64,000 nt of DNA from assembly GCF_963678635.1 (NCBI RefSeq), contig NC_087065.1, forward strand, positions 64,232,553 through 64,296,552, written 5' to 3'. The position numbers and the translations under genes are program-made. Source of the DNA: Symsagittifera roscoffensis. Lineage: Eukaryota > Xenacoelomorpha > Acoela > Convolutidae. Under the pieces are notes generated by a model. The model worked only from the letters and a program-made list of their open reading frames with translations, searched no databases and had not been told where the DNA came from. Positions 11,840-22,978 of the stretch are shown here, in pieces (the stretch's first letter is position 1; each line of letters opens with the position of its first letter).

Positions 11840-12556
11840 TCAGGGTCCCAAACGTAATCTGGTGTTCGGCAATGACAGTGTCGTCATTTGTACTCTGGGG
11901 TCTAAATTTTTTCTTGCTTGTGCAATTAAATCTATATTGTGGTTAAAATAGTCTATTATAAACCATGCTAAGATTTTTTGTAAATCGTGTTTAACATTTG
12001 GTGAAATGTCGTTATTTGAAAAATTTTCAGGGATTGTGTTTAAAAAAGCTGAGAATGCGGCAATTTCGTTTCTGACATTTTTGTGTCTTGATGTTTGAAC
12101 AGGTGATGTGCTTTCGGTCTCTGTTTTTTCTAGTATAGATAAATAGTTATATATTATTGCAAAAACATCGTTAGTGACAATTGATTTTGCTCTCTGTGAA
12201 TTTTGATGTTGAATGTTTTTAATGTATTCTGTGAATACTTTTGAAAATTCTATATCGACATCATCTGTTTGGATAACATATTTGCCATGAAAATTACTTG
12301 TTGTACTGAGTTCGATGGTGTAAATTCCATATCGCTGTGTTAAGTTACATATCCCTTTTATGTAATGATCGACAATTTGTCTTTTTATTTTTATTTCTGG
12401 GAATTTTGCTTTACATGGGCTAATTCCTTGTTCAAATATGTTTGCGATTAGGTTATGACAAAATTGTGTTTGTCCTCTGTCGTCAGTGAGTGAAATGATG
12501 ATAAGTGAGAAAACCGACTCTTCGTCTGGAATTTCTTCACTTGGACTTATACTCAT
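11840..12556 (-). pseudogene. ORF2 (N-terminal gag-like protein), array unit 1
   Basis: This 238-codon frame starts at ATG 12556 (MSISPSEEIPDEESVFSL). It is homologous to element A ORF2 (60419-61678), with blocks ISPCKAKFPEIKIKRQIVDHY, YGIYTIELS and HDLQKILAWFIIDYFNHNIDLIAQARKN. It ends early near LRLGP, where the frame departs from SDYVWDP in element A. The position before capsid suggests a matrix-like role, which is inference. I recognise no known family. Confidence 0.65.
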
Positions 12557-12998
12557 TTTTTCGTTTTATGACTGCCAGTGCGTGATGTTCAATGTGTCTG
12601 ATTGGTTGGTTCCAACTGTATAAACGTACTGGTTTATTTTTATATATCTTTTTTATTCTTCTTTTTCCTTGTTTTGATGAATGTGATGTAGCTTCTGAAT
12701 CGGAAAAATATAATTGATCATGAACTGGGTAATTTTTATTTACTGTGTCTTTTAGTTTGTAGAGTGCGTCTAAATCGCTGACTTCTGATTCGGAGACTGC
12801 GTTTCTATGCTTTGAAAATCTTTCTCGTGTAATTTGTCTTTGCTTGCTTAAAATTTTTCATTTTATTGTTTGACGTTTTGTGCGAATATATCCGATTGTT
12901 TGCTTATGCGGTGTAATCACAAGATCGTATGCTTCGTTATTTATTTCACAATTGTGTAGTACAATTGTTTGTTTATTTCCTAAATTGTTCAGTGACAT
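12531..12998 (-). pseudogene. ORF1, array unit 1
   Basis: This copy of the basic ORF1 starts at ATG 12998 and carries the same internal TGA as the other element B copies. It is preceded by the conserved leader and overlaps the ORF2 start by about 26 bases, as in element A. The basic stretches (RTKRQ, KRRIKK) suggest nucleic-acid binding, which is inference. Confidence 0.6.
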
Positions 12999-13804
12999 AA
13001 GTTTTAGGATGAGGGGTGCAAGGTTGTTATTAGTAATTTTTAAATCCTACACTGTTGTTCCTTACAATTTTTTGGTTAGCCTAACTTGGGTCCTTTATGT
13101 AGGGTTGGAGAGGAAAGTATATATCGATTCCGAAGAATGATTTTTACTTCCTCGTGGCTTAAGGTGTTAACTTACTGAATCTTACTTAGGGGTAGTGATT
13201 GTGTTCAAGGGTTGGAGAATAGTAATCGATCCACGAGGTTCAGGTATAATTAGAACACAAGTAGTTCGTTAGATAATATTTTAATACTTACTAAGATTTA
13301 AGATTTAGCCTGGGTCAGGTAAGAGGGGGGGATTAAGTGAAGGATGAAATAACCGAAGTTCTTCACTGTTTAGCTTAATTTGAATGGTTAATGTGATTGA
13401 AAAATTTTCCATTAGTCCTGGGTCTTTGAAAGGGTTGGGTAGTGAATCGACGTTTGAGTTCGTTAGACATTTTATTATTTGCGTGGGGGAGAACAAAATT
13501 GTTCTATTTGATCCAAGGATAGGCCTTGATGATCAGATGATAAATTTTTATGGTATAAAAGGGGTTTCATTTAATTATTTAATGGAGATCTGTTGTTTCG
13601 GTAACGTTGGTTTCTGTTATTTGAGTAACTTCTATTTCTGCTATTCGAGTAGTTTCTATTTCTATTGTATGATGAATTACGTGATCTATCGTTTGAACAG
13701 TGTCTATTTCTAGAATTCGAATGAGAACTGGTATCAAAAATTTCTCTTCTGTTTGAATTTGATCGTGAATAGTTGTTTCTATACTGGTTATTTTGGCTAT
13801 TTGG

Positions 13805-14422
13805 TCAACTGTATCTGTTTTGTGAGAATTTTCGTGAATTTCTTTGTTCTGGTGATCTACCGCTATAATTAGAGTTATAGGGTGATTGGTTTCTTGAGTA
13901 ATTTGAATTATTTGGGAGTGGTTTACCAGAGCTGTTATTACTATGTATATTTTTGTTTGGTAAATTTTGATCTTTTTTCATGTATTGATAGAATGATTTG
14001 TTTGGTTCTTTGTACTTTTGCGGTTTATTTTGATTATCCTGTTGTTTTTGTCTAAATTCGGCAATGCTGCGTCCGTATCTTTGACAATAATTACACCATT
14101 TCTTGAAAGATGGTTTACCTTTGAAATTTAGATTTTTCTCATATATGTTCAAAATTTCAGTGATTTTTTCGGTTAGGTTTACATCTGAATTGTTTATGTT
14201 GTTTATTTGTGTGGTATTTGTTTCGATTCTATTCACTTATAGTAGTTTAAGATTTTCTGTTTCTTCAAGTTTCATTGTGATTTCTGCTTGTTCTAATATA
14301 TCAACTATTTTTCTAAAATCTAAATCTGGTTCTCGAATTGATGAGGGGTGTGATGCTCTCTTTTTTATAGCTATTTTTTTTAATTGAGGTGTTCTGTCAT
14401 TTTCGTGTTTTTTAATAATCAT
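13805..14422 (-). pseudogene. Gag nucleocapsid-like part, array unit 2
   Basis: Frames at 14237-14422 and 13805-14236 repeat 10179-10364 and 9828-10178. The same altered zinc knuckle (R and F replacing H and C ligands) is present. The tail is open a little further than in unit 1 (SPYNSNYSGRSPEQRNSRKFSQ). It shows that the N/R/S/Y-rich tail is in frame with the zinc knuckle, unlike element A, which has a TAA there. Confidence 0.7.
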
Positions 14423-14960
14423 GAGTGTTTAGTGAATATGCTTTTCGAACTAGTGTTTCAATTCTAACTGCCAATTTTATAATTGTTTCATTTGGTAGTC
14501 TACGAATTTCGTTGCATAAAACTCTTTGGTGTTGTTTATTTCTTTCAGAATCAAACATTTTAAAAATTTCTTGTTTAAATCTTTTCCAATCTGATTTTAT
14601 GTCTATTGGTAAAACTGAAAACCATTTCTGAGCTGCGCCATCAAGTGTTGTTTGGATTAACGCTGTGCGTCTGTGTATCCAATTTTGATGGAGTGGTGTA
14701 TTTATTGGTTCAGGTCTGATATTTAAAATTAAATTTGCTGTGACTGCGTTCAAATAGTCTTCTACAGAATATTCAGGGTCTGTGCCTGTGAATACCATCA
14801 GTGGTTTATTTGATATTATTGACGATCCACCCATGAGGTATGGATTCGTAGTCATCTGTAGTGATTCTGCGGCATTTGGTATTTGTGAAAAATTTCTCAG
14901 TTGATTTTTTGTTATTTCATGTTGTTGTAAATAATATGGTAGTGGTATTTCGTTTTGCAT
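14412..14960 (-). pseudogene. Gag capsid domain, array unit 2
   Basis: The 182-residue translation is identical to that of unit 1 (10354-10902), with the capsid motifs DGAAQKWFSVLP and RLPNETIIKLAVRIETL. Identity at protein level between two units 4 kb apart indicates a recent amplification or gene conversion. Confidence 0.82.
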
Positions 14961-15230
14961 TTGTGTTGGTTGATAATAATCAGTATTTGCTGGATTTTGT
15001 GAATAAAAATTATTATTTTGAGGTTCTTAATTTGGTCTAGGTTGTCGCATATGTTGTTCTCGTGTATATGGTTCAAAAATATCTGGTTGATGTATGTGAT
15101 AAGACTGAAGTCTTTGGTTTTGAGAATTTTGTTGATGGTATTGCTCGTTAAAATTGTCATCATCTGATGAATGATAATTAGGTGTATAGTAAGGTGTTTT
15201 TTGTTTGTATTGGTATGGTTTTTTATTATT

Positions 15231-15536
15231 TTAATTTTGTTGAAAAAATGGGTAATTTTCAGTTGGGTCTGTTGGATTTCGTGGGTTATCTTTAAAATTT
15301 ACGAAATTTGTTGTTTGTTGTTGGAAATTTGGTCGTTGTGAAAATGAACGATTATGCGGGTTTGTACGAGGAGGTTTAGATGTTTGTGATCTATTTACGT
15401 AGTTATAATTGCGTTCTGCAAAATTATTTCTGGTGAATGTTCTTTGTTTTTGTGATGGTTTCGTCATTGGTCTAAATGTTTGGTAATCCATATGTGAGTA
15501 TTTTGGAGCAACCGAGGGTTTAACCATAGATTGCAA
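15231..15536 (-). pseudogene. Gag linker, array unit 2
   Basis: This is the counterpart of 11173-11478. It differs at one visible residue (AERNYNY instead of AEHNYNY). It connects ORF2-like and capsid-like sequence in frame with neither, because of small shifts. It is Asn/Gln/Pro-rich with no recognised domain. Confidence 0.58.
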
Positions 15537-16099
15537 TGTTACTTGAGGTAATGTTGAAGTCTTTGGTTTTGGCGTTGTAAGATTTGGATGTATTGGTGAA
15601 ACACTTTGCTGTGTAGTTGTTACAATTGTTTCAACTATTTCTTCATTTATAAAATGTGATGGTGTTTGAATATCTTGTTGTGTAAGATTTTTAGTTCCAT
15701 TTAAGTTTTCTTGTTGTATTAAAGTTGAATTTAAACTATTATTTTGTCTTCTATCAGGTAAAAATGAATTATAATTTAAAGGTGTTGCATCTGTTGTGAG
15801 TGGAATTATTTTTACATAGTGTTTGTGAATAGTTATTGTACTGTTTGCTTGACTTGAGATGTCTACTGGAATATTCAGAAATAATGTATGAGACCAGTCA
15901 GGGTCCCAAACGTAATCTGATTGTTCGGCAATGACACTGTCGTCATTTGTACTCTGGGGTCTAAATTTTTTCTTGCTTGTGCAATTAAATCTATATTGTG
16001 GTTAAAATAGTCTATTATAAACCATGCTAAGATTTTTTGTCAATCGTGTTTAACATTTGGTGAAATGTCGTTATTTGAAAAATTTTCAGGGATTGTGTT

Positions 16100-16615
16100 T
16101 CAAAAAGCTGAGAATGCGGCAATTTCGTTTCTGACATTTGTGTGTCTTGATGTTTGAACAGGTGATGTGCTTTCGGTCTCTGTTTTTTCTAGTATAGATA
16201 AATAGTTATATATTATTGCAAAAACATCGTTAGTGACAATTGATTTTGCTCTCTGTGAATTTTGATGTTGTATGTTTTTAATGTATTCTGTGAATACTTT
16301 TGAAAATTCTATATCGACATCATCTGTTTGGATAACATATTTGCCATGAAAATTACTTGTTGTACTGAGTTCGATGGTGTAAATTCCATATCGCTGTGTT
16401 AAGTTACATATTCCTTTTATGTAATGATCGACAATTTGTCTTTTTATTTTTATTTCTGGGAATTTTGCTTTACATGGGCTAATTCCTTGTTCAAATATGT
16501 TTGCGATTAGGTTATGACAAAATTGTGTTTGTCCTCTGTCGTCAGTGAGTGAAATGATGATAAGTGAGAAAACCGACTCTTCGTCTGGAATTTCTTCACT
16601 TGGGCTTATACTCAT
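16100..16615 (-). pseudogene. ORF2, array unit 2, truncated by a nonsense change
   Basis: The frame starts at ATG 16615 and matches unit 1 ORF2 until EIAAFSAF. There a TTA leucine codon of unit 1 is TGA (near 16098), so the protein stops at 171 residues. Downstream sequence still encodes the WFIIDYFNHNIDLIAQARKN-like block in the same frame. Confidence 0.68.
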
Positions 16616-17057
16616 TTTTTCGTTTTATGACTGTCAGTGCGTGATGTTCAATGTGTCTGATTGGTTGGTTCCAACTGTATAAACGTACTGGTTTATTTTT
16701 ATATATCTTTTTTATGCTTCTTTTTCCTTGTTTTGATGAATGTGATGTAGCTTCTGAATCGGAAAAATATAATTGATCATGAACTGGGTAATTTTTATTT
16801 ACTGTGTCTTTTAGTTTGTAGAGTGCGTCTAAATCGCTGACTTCTGATTCGGAGACTGCGTTTCTATGCTTTGAAAATCTTTCTCGTGTAATTTGTCTTT
16901 GCTTGCTTAAAATTTTTCATTTTATTGTTTGACGTTTTGTGCGAATATATCCGATTGTTTGCTTATGCGGTGTAATCACAAGATCGTATGCTTCGTTATT
17001 TATTTCACAATTGTGTAGTACAATTGTTTGTTTATTTCCTAAATTGTTCAGTGACAT
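16590..17057 (-). pseudogene. ORF1, array unit 2
   Basis: This is the third element B copy of ORF1, starting at ATG 17057 with the shared internal TGA. It is the copy closest to the LTR, so it is the one that would be read first in a full-length transcript. Confidence 0.6.
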
Positions 17058-17567
17058 AAGGTTTAGGATGAGGGGTGCAAGGTTGTTATTAGTAATTTTT
17101 AAATCCTACACTGTTGTTCCTTACAATTTTTTGGTTAGCCTAACTTGGGTCCTTTATGTAGGGTTGGAGAGGAAAGTATATATCGATTCCGAAGAATGAT
17201 TTTTACTTCCTCGTGGCTTAAGGTGTTAACTTACTGAATCTTACTTAGGGGTAGTGATTGTGTTCAAGGGTTGGAGAATAGTAATCGATCCACGAGGTTC
17301 AGGTATAATTAGAACACAAGTAGTTCGTTAGATAATATTTTAATACTTACAAAGATTTAAGATTTAGCCTGGGTCAGGTAAGAGGGGGGATTAAGTGAAG
17401 GATGAAATAACCGAAGTTCTTCACTGTTTAGCTTAATTTGAATGGTTAATGTGATTGAAAAATTTTCCATTAGTCCTGGGTCTTTGAAAGGGTTGGGTAG
17501 TGAATTGACGTTTGAGTTCGTTAGACATTTTATTATTTGCGTGGGGGAGAACAAAATTGTTCTATTT

Positions 17568-17668
17568 GATCCAAGGATAGGCCTTGATGATCAGATGATA
17601 AATTTTTATGGTATAAAAGGGATTTCATTTAATTATTTAATGGAGATCCAAGGAAAGCCTTGATGATC
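17568..17668 (-). repeat. Leader direct-repeat pair, element B
   Basis: Two copies of a roughly 25-bp motif, GATCCAAGG...CCTTGATGATC, lie at 17568-17592 and 17645-17668. Each copy can pair its two ends (AAGG with CCTT). The pair is also present in element A (62632-62656, 62693-62717) and element C (23661-23684, 23735-23759). The array boundary at 17648 falls inside the second copy. Packaging or dimer signals in retroelement leaders look like this, but the role here is inference. Confidence 0.55.
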
Positions 17669-18039
17669 TGGTTTAAGATTGAATAAATTGAGATGAAAGA
17701 AGGATAAAAAATTTAGATAATGTTTTAAAGATAATTCAAATATATTTGATAAAATTTTTTTTAGTGTTTGATGATTTTAGTGGTTGAAGAAATGGTTGCT
17801 ATTATGTTTAGGTGATGAAGCGGGAGATGCCAGAATGATTTATATAATTACTAACAATTTATGATCATGTCAACTAATTTTATTTTTCTTTCAATAAATA
17901 TATATTTTTCAGATATCTTTTTCAATTTTACTGCAGATTTAGAGGGAACAATTTGAGATGTTTTTATAAATCGTTATTGTACAATAGTAAATAGGATTTA
18001 GCGCCTGTACTAATCATTGAAGATTTTTCTTCAAGGTTT

Positions 18040-18265
18040 CTATGTTTGCAAAAGAAAATCTAAATTCTTTGCTATTAGAATCCTAAATATAAAAGTTTGG
18101 TCTGGCTTTCGCTGTACGACCATGAAACTTAATGGTAAGTTTCTTCGTAGTCGTAGATCGTCTCTTGTCCGAGATCTTCTTCCAATGCCTGGTAGTTCTA
18201 TTATTGTGCAGAATAGCGGTTCTGAGTCGTAGAGACATTTCAATTAGATTATTATCGTGTAACAT
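18040..18265 (-). pseudogene. 77-codon leader ORF, element B copy (frameshifted)
   Basis: The start MLHDNNLIEMSLRLR is in one frame (ATG 18265). The remainder, ending IFRILIAKNLDFLLQT, is in another frame (18040 to about 18243), so a small indel separates them. The same ORF is open and 77 codons long in element A (63046-63279). It spans 23071-23304 in element C, with one stop. It lies between primer site and gag and is rich in arginine. I do not recognise a family. Confidence 0.55.
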
Positions 18266-18347
18266 TTTTGAAAATGTTTTTGTCTACTTCTAATCTATCT
18301 GTTAGTTCTAAGCTAATTTGTTTTTTAAGCTCTTGATCGAGACTTAT

Positions 18348-18357
18348 TGTCACAACA
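18348..18357 (-). other. Decayed primer-binding site of element B
   Basis: Two bases inside the LTR edge, the plus strand reads TGTCACAACA where elements A and C give GGTCGCACCA (plus-strand sense). Three of ten positions have changed. The site would pair with a tRNA 3' end in an active element. Confidence 0.5.
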
Positions 18358-18359
18358 GA

Positions 18360-18769
18360 TGAGTTAGGTTCTAGGTTTAACTCATAGAGTAATTTCGGAT
18401 AGGGTACACCGTCTGCTCGTCACGCTATCTTATTTTCGGCCGGATAGATTCGTGCAACTTCTTAGTCTAATACCAATCCTAATCTTACTCTTATACTATC
18501 TAGTCTCAGGTTGTTTAACTAGTCTCTGCTAGGCTCAATAGATCTAGGGTATACTGGTTTATTGCGGCTGCTGAAGTCTTCTTGGAGAGTCAACTAATTT
18601 CTAAGTTAAATTCAAATCTCTCTGGTGCTGAAATTACAAGTAATTTCAGCACTTACAAATAAGTGGTTTGTTAGTTAGATGGATCGTGATTGGTTAATTT
18701 TAAATATTTTATAGAGATAAAATATCCACTTTATAACCAAAGAATAAATATAGTTTATATCTGGTTCCA
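18360..18769 (-). repeat. 5' LTR of element B (410 bp)
   Basis: On the minus strand the LTR begins TGGAAC at 18769 and ends AACTCA at 18360, giving TG...CA ends. It is the same length as the LTR of element A (63367-63776) and closely similar. It contains the palindrome at 18625-18652 and a block around GGCCGGATAGA that is nearly invariant in all five LTR copies in this window. Confidence 0.82.
18625..18652. other. LTR palindrome, element B
   Basis: GTGCTGAAATTAC and GTAATTTCAGCAC form a perfect 13-base inverted repeat around two central bases. It is the same as in element A. Element C has a changed but still perfectly paired version. Confidence 0.75.
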
Positions 18770-20402
18770 TATAGCAGTATAGCAGAATAGTAGAATTTAG
18801 TAAATTTCAGTGCATCGCTGTAAAAAAATTATAGAATTCGTATTTTTCACCTGAAATAAAAAAAAGGTTTTGAGGACATAACTAGTTACCTTTCTAACTA
18901 TGATCTCAAAAAGGTAACAATTGAATGGAATTTAAGCGTTATTCAAATTCAATCGGATTTTGGGGCGTGCAAAGAATATAAAAAAGAAGAGCTCATAAAA
19001 TTCAGAGAGCGTGCTTAGAGCAAATGAAATTAATTAATTTATGATAATAAAAATTCCATAATGTGTGAACAGGAATGAATGATCGGGAAATCAAAGCAGA
19101 GGCTCGCCTTTAAAGTTCTTTTTTTTGTTACAGAAAGATGGCCGAAGGTCGCTTTACAGCTGCAGTATTACTTTGAATACCATCATTTTATTGCACCATT
19201 TTGAAAATAAAAAAATGTGTTTGGACAAGTCTCGCTGTTTCACCACCTGGAAAGGATTCTTTCACCAAAATAAACATTTTTATTGGAAACCGTTTTAAAA
19301 CCGATAAAACTGGCAACGAAGTGTGAGATAAAAGGAAAATTCAGCAGCGGCATATTTTGTAGAAGAATCAATTTCATGGAAAATGTGAAACAATAATGTC
19401 TCCGAAACTAAATTTGATGCGAAAGAAAACAGATTTTGCAAAATACTGTTTATTCCAAAAAATGAAACGGCTAGGTTAATTTTTTTCTTTGTGTTTCTCG
19501 TGTTCGCTCAACTCTATCCCGGACCATACAATTACAATATCGCAATAAACTAAAGACGCCTGGTGAAAAAACAACAAAAGGGTTTTCCGCTTGAAAGCAT
19601 CTTTAAAATGAACGTCATTTTTTAATAGATTCAAACCATTCAAAAAGCCGCAAAAGATTTTTCTTTAGGTGAAAAAGCAATAAAATTTCAGTTTTACCAA
19701 CTTAATTTGCAAACTTATTGAGCCTATTTACGGAAAAAAGATTAATGCTAAGAAAATCATCCACGAAATGAGCAGATGCCTTCTTTTTTGCCTATTTTAT
19801 AAAAATGACAAGGGTGACAAACAAAGCTGGACATACGTGTTTCGTTTTTGGAACAAAAAAGACTATCGTTCAGCTCTATAGAAGATGAAAAAAATGCTTA
19901 ACGTTCCATAGAAGAAAAAACTGCACAAAAACGGCAAGGGTAGCTTTTTTGTTTCAATTATGACACCGTATAACTATAGCGCATTCATTCCTGTGCTACA
20001 ATTCAAACCATGCAATTTAATTTCGCACAAGTTTTTACCTAGTCATGTCACTTGTAAGCAATCTAAGTCCTTTTTTATAACTTAAAATCTTCGCGGTATG
20101 AATCTGGATCAAATAATCGAGCGAATCTTTCGAGCGAATCTTTCAAGCGAATCTGGATCGAGCGAATCTTTCTGTGCGTTATCCTTGAAATTCTTAGTGC
20201 CGGAAAAATCATCTTTCTGATTAGCTGATGGAACCATTAGGAAAATTCCCAAAATGTTCTATCAAATACAATCAATTCGAGTTAGTGTTTCTGGTATTGC
20301 ACCACCTTGTAAAACATTTGTCGGGTTTTTTTACGGCTACAACTCAAAGCTACATGAGAAAAATCAGTAAACTGTGTCTCAAAGTGAACAAACAACAATT
20401 CA
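18770..20402. other. AT-rich intergenic stretch with a short tandem repeat
   Basis: I see no supported gene. At 20117-20172 a short motif (CGAGCGAATCTTTC and variants) is repeated four times. The rest is AT-rich with A/T homopolymer runs and no recognisable domain on either strand. Confidence 0.5.
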
Positions 20403-21470
20403 GTTTTGAGGCAAATCCTTCTGAACTGGCGATTTAGTTGTTCAAAATTCGGGGGTGGATGCTTTCTTCCCCTCAGGGAGTTCAACCCATGCAAATTTTG
20501 ATGGGGGAGCGCGCGCCGAAAAAACTCAATTTTCTGGTCAAATATTTTCAAAAAGTGCCTAAAAACGATTTTTTTGCTTGTCTTTTCAAATTTTTGGTCG
20601 ACAAAATGTACGAAATTTTTTGAAAATCCGCCTCCCCCGTCGAGAAAATCCTAGATCCGCCCCTGGCTACTTTCTTTTTTTAAAGGTGCAAAATGCAAAG
20701 AACGATGAACTCTTATACGTCGCTCCTCGTCAGTCGTGTATGCTTAACGAGATCCAAGTTAATTCAAGGCAAAAAAGAGAATAAACGAAAGCCATATCAT
20801 GTTTTCATGCCAACTCACCTCTAAAAAACCAAAGCTATGAAAGCATGAAATTATGCCGGCATAACACGTGACAACCAATCAAAACGACAAAAGGTCTACT
20901 CTAATCGTTAATACGGCAGTTTCATGATCTAATGCCTCGTTTTGTGATCTCAATCCTTCAAATTCCATTCAAGGTTGGTTTTACCGGATTGTTTTCATTC
21001 TGAAAATTTGCTCTCAAAAACATCTTTCAATTAATTAAACACATTAGTAGCGTTCATTTGACTATTACACTAAACGTGAGTTCTATTAATGCTTAGCTAA
21101 GCTTTTAATTCAATTCAAGGTGAAACTAAAGCTCGAGTACGATTAGGGTTAAGGTTTTGGCGCTAAAATCACTCATACTTTGAGACAGGACCACATCTAC
21201 CAAAACAAGTAATTTAGTTACCAATTGTCTTTTATCTCTTTTGTAAACCTGAACAACAAACGTTGATTTTTTTTTCAATTCTGAGTGAGAATAAGCTTTG
21301 AATTAAAGCAGATGTAACGTGCTTTATAAGAGATTGTCATTAAAAGGGGTTAGTTATAGATTTCAGCAGCCTAGAACGCTGTCAGAAAAATTTAATGAAC
21401 GAATTGAGCCAAAAATTTTTGATCTGATGAAAAAAATAGTATCTGATATTTTTATTCGCCACTAATAGAA
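20403..21470. repeat. Direct repeat R1 (about 1 kb), paired with 25377-26345
   Basis: The stretch beginning GTTTTGAGGCAA...TTCTGAACTGGCG and the later part from AAGGTGCAAAATGCAAAG to TTCGCCACTAATA recur at 25377-26345 in the same orientation, at roughly 90% similarity by eye. R1 contains an extra roughly 210-bp insert (20452-20668). It ends exactly where the microsatellite starts. No coding frame is shared. It may be a dispersed repeat or a segmental duplication. Confidence 0.7.
20452..20668. mobile_element. Possible short MITE-like insertion inside R1
   Basis: This roughly 210-bp segment is absent from R2. Its left end, GGGGGTGGATGC, is roughly the inverse of its right end, GATCCGCCCCTGG. 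Both ends are more GC-rich than the middle. A similar right-end motif ('cccctcaagaaaattctctacccgccactgg') occurs near 35447 and 36184. The inverted ends are imperfect and I cannot confirm a target duplication. Confidence 0.35.
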
Positions 21471-22015
21471 CAATAATGATCATAATAATAATCATAATAA
21501 TAATCATAATAATCATAATAATCATAATAATAATCATAATAATCATAATAATAATCATAATAATCATAATCATAATCATAATGATAATAATCATAATAAA
21601 AATAATAATAACAAAATAGAAACAATATTAATAATAATCATAATAATGATAATAATATTAATACTAAATGTAAAAATCACAATGAAAAAGTCAAAATAAG
21701 GATCATAATGATTATCATAAAAATAATAATCATAATAATAATCATAATAATCATAGCAATCAGAATAGTAATAATCATAATAATCATAATCATAATAAGA
21801 ATCATAATAATCATAATAATAATCATAAAAATTTTAATAATATTTATAATAATCATAACAATCAAAATAATCATAATAATAATCAAAATCATAAAAAAAA
21901 CTTAATCATAATCATAATTATAATAATAATCATAATACTAACAAGAATCATGCTAATAGTAATCATAATCATAATAATATTAAAAATCATAAAAATAATT
22001 AAAATAATCATAAGT
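21470..22015. repeat. Compound AAT/ATC microsatellite
   Basis: About 545 bases are built from mixtures of AAT and ATC triplets and their 9-base combinations (CATAATAAT, CATAATCATAAT). Both strands give long Met/Ile open frames, which are artefacts of the repeat. It directly abuts the end of R1. Confidence 0.9.
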
Positions 22016-22599
22016 GAAACTAATTTTAAAGTTCTGTATCGATTGAACGTGTCTGAAAAATCACGCCAATTTTAGTCAAAAAACGTTTAAATAATTGCGG
22101 GTATTTGAAAATTCCCGAAAGGTTGCTCGTTCTTGGCTCGGTTTAGCCTTAAAACACAACAACCAAGAAGTTTCTCAGATCAAAATCTCAACAGACTAAT
22201 CGGCCTTAAATCACCAAGTAAACTACATATTGATATATACTAAATAAGATAATTTTTGATTTTCTCACGCATTAATATTTTGCAAAAATGAAATATTTTG
22301 TATCTGGTAAATTTTGCAAACAAAAACAAAAATGATAATTGCGACTCCACAAGAAACCTGATCTTTGATTCATATAAGTACAAATAAATTGTGTTTAGAC
22401 CCTGTTATACGCAAAAATTTGAAATTTGTAATTGCAAAAAAAAATGTTTGAGCCCATTAATGATTTTGCGAAAAAAAATGAGAACTAAAACATTTGATCC
22501 TCAATTTGATAGTTTTGCATGAGTAAATTTTTTATCATACAGCTTTCCAAAATGAAATTTGTTTGAGAAGAATTTTTCATAGAATCTTTTAACGGAATT

Positions 22600-22976
22600 T
22601 GGAACCTGATCCAAACTGTATATTATTACTGATCATAAATTAGATATTTTATCCCTATAAAATATTGAAGACTAACCAATCATACTCCATCTAACTAACA
22701 ACCCATTTATTTGTAAGTGCTGAAACTACTTGTAGTTTCAGCACCAGAGCATTCTGAATTTAACTTACAGCTTAGTTGCCTTTTCCAAGAGACCAACTGG
22801 TAACAAACCAGTATACTCTAGATCTTTTGAGACTAAGAGATATAAGAGTACGATTAAGATTGGTATTAGACTAAGAAGTTGCACGAATCTATCCGGCCGA
22901 AAATAAGATAGCGTGACGAGCAGACGGTGTATCTTATCTGAAATTACTCTATGAGTTAGACATCCGACCCAACTCA
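22600..22976 (+). repeat. 5' LTR of element C
   Basis: It begins TGGAACC and ends AACTCA (377 bp) and is similar to 24535-24902, with the 3' copy lacking about ten bases near 24710. The palindrome is at 22717-22744. The conserved GGCCG-containing block precedes the end. Confidence 0.82.
22717..22744. other. LTR palindrome, element C 5' LTR
   Basis: GTGCTGAAACTAC and GTAGTTTCAGCAC form a perfect 13-base inverted repeat. Compared with elements A and B, one T-A pair has become C-G on both arms, so pairing is kept by a double change. Confidence 0.78.
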
Positions 22977-22978
22977 TC

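Larger units (their letters stand above)
9533..13590 (-). repeat. Array unit 1 (4058 bp): leader, ORF1, ORF2, gag
   Basis: This is the first of two full direct copies of the 5' half of element B. Read on the minus strand it begins in the leader at 13590 and runs through ORF1, ORF2, capsid and zinc-knuckle gag, ending in the N/R/S/Y-rich gag tail at 9533. There it joins the leader of the next copy. Units 1 and 2 differ by a few substitutions and tiny indels. The boundary lies within the GATC that opens a repeated leader motif, compared with the undisturbed sequence at 17645-17668. Confidence 0.88.
13591..17648 (-). repeat. Array unit 2 (4058 bp): leader, ORF1, ORF2, gag
   Basis: This is the second full copy of the leader-to-gag segment and the one joined to the LTR side of the element. 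It differs from unit 1 at scattered single bases. One difference in ORF2 turns a leucine codon into a stop, ending the frame at 16100 instead of 11840. Its high-coordinate boundary passes smoothly into 17649-18359, showing the original leader arrangement. Confidence 0.88.
1..18769 (-). mobile_element. Element B: long Ty3/gypsy LTR retrotransposon, 3' end outside the window
   Basis: Read on the minus strand from 18769 downward, this element has an LTR, a decayed primer-binding site, a leader ORF, leader, ORF1, ORF2, gag, protease, RT, RNase H, integrase and an envelope-like gene cut by the window edge. The order matches element A (48235-63776). Two full 4.06-kb copies of the leader-to-gag segment plus a partial third are inserted in tandem. 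Frameshifts and stops occur in almost every gene, so it is a dead copy. The RT, RNase H and integrase motifs are of the Ty3/gypsy type. The 3' LTR is not in the window. Confidence 0.88.

Noticed and set aside
8389-17648. Possible satellite or CRISPR-like array
   Set aside because: The repeat unit is 4 kb and contains gag genes, so it is a duplicated retrotransposon segment.
21382-21905. Met/Ile-repeat open frames on both strands
   Set aside because: They are produced by the AAT/ATC microsatellite and show no protein features.
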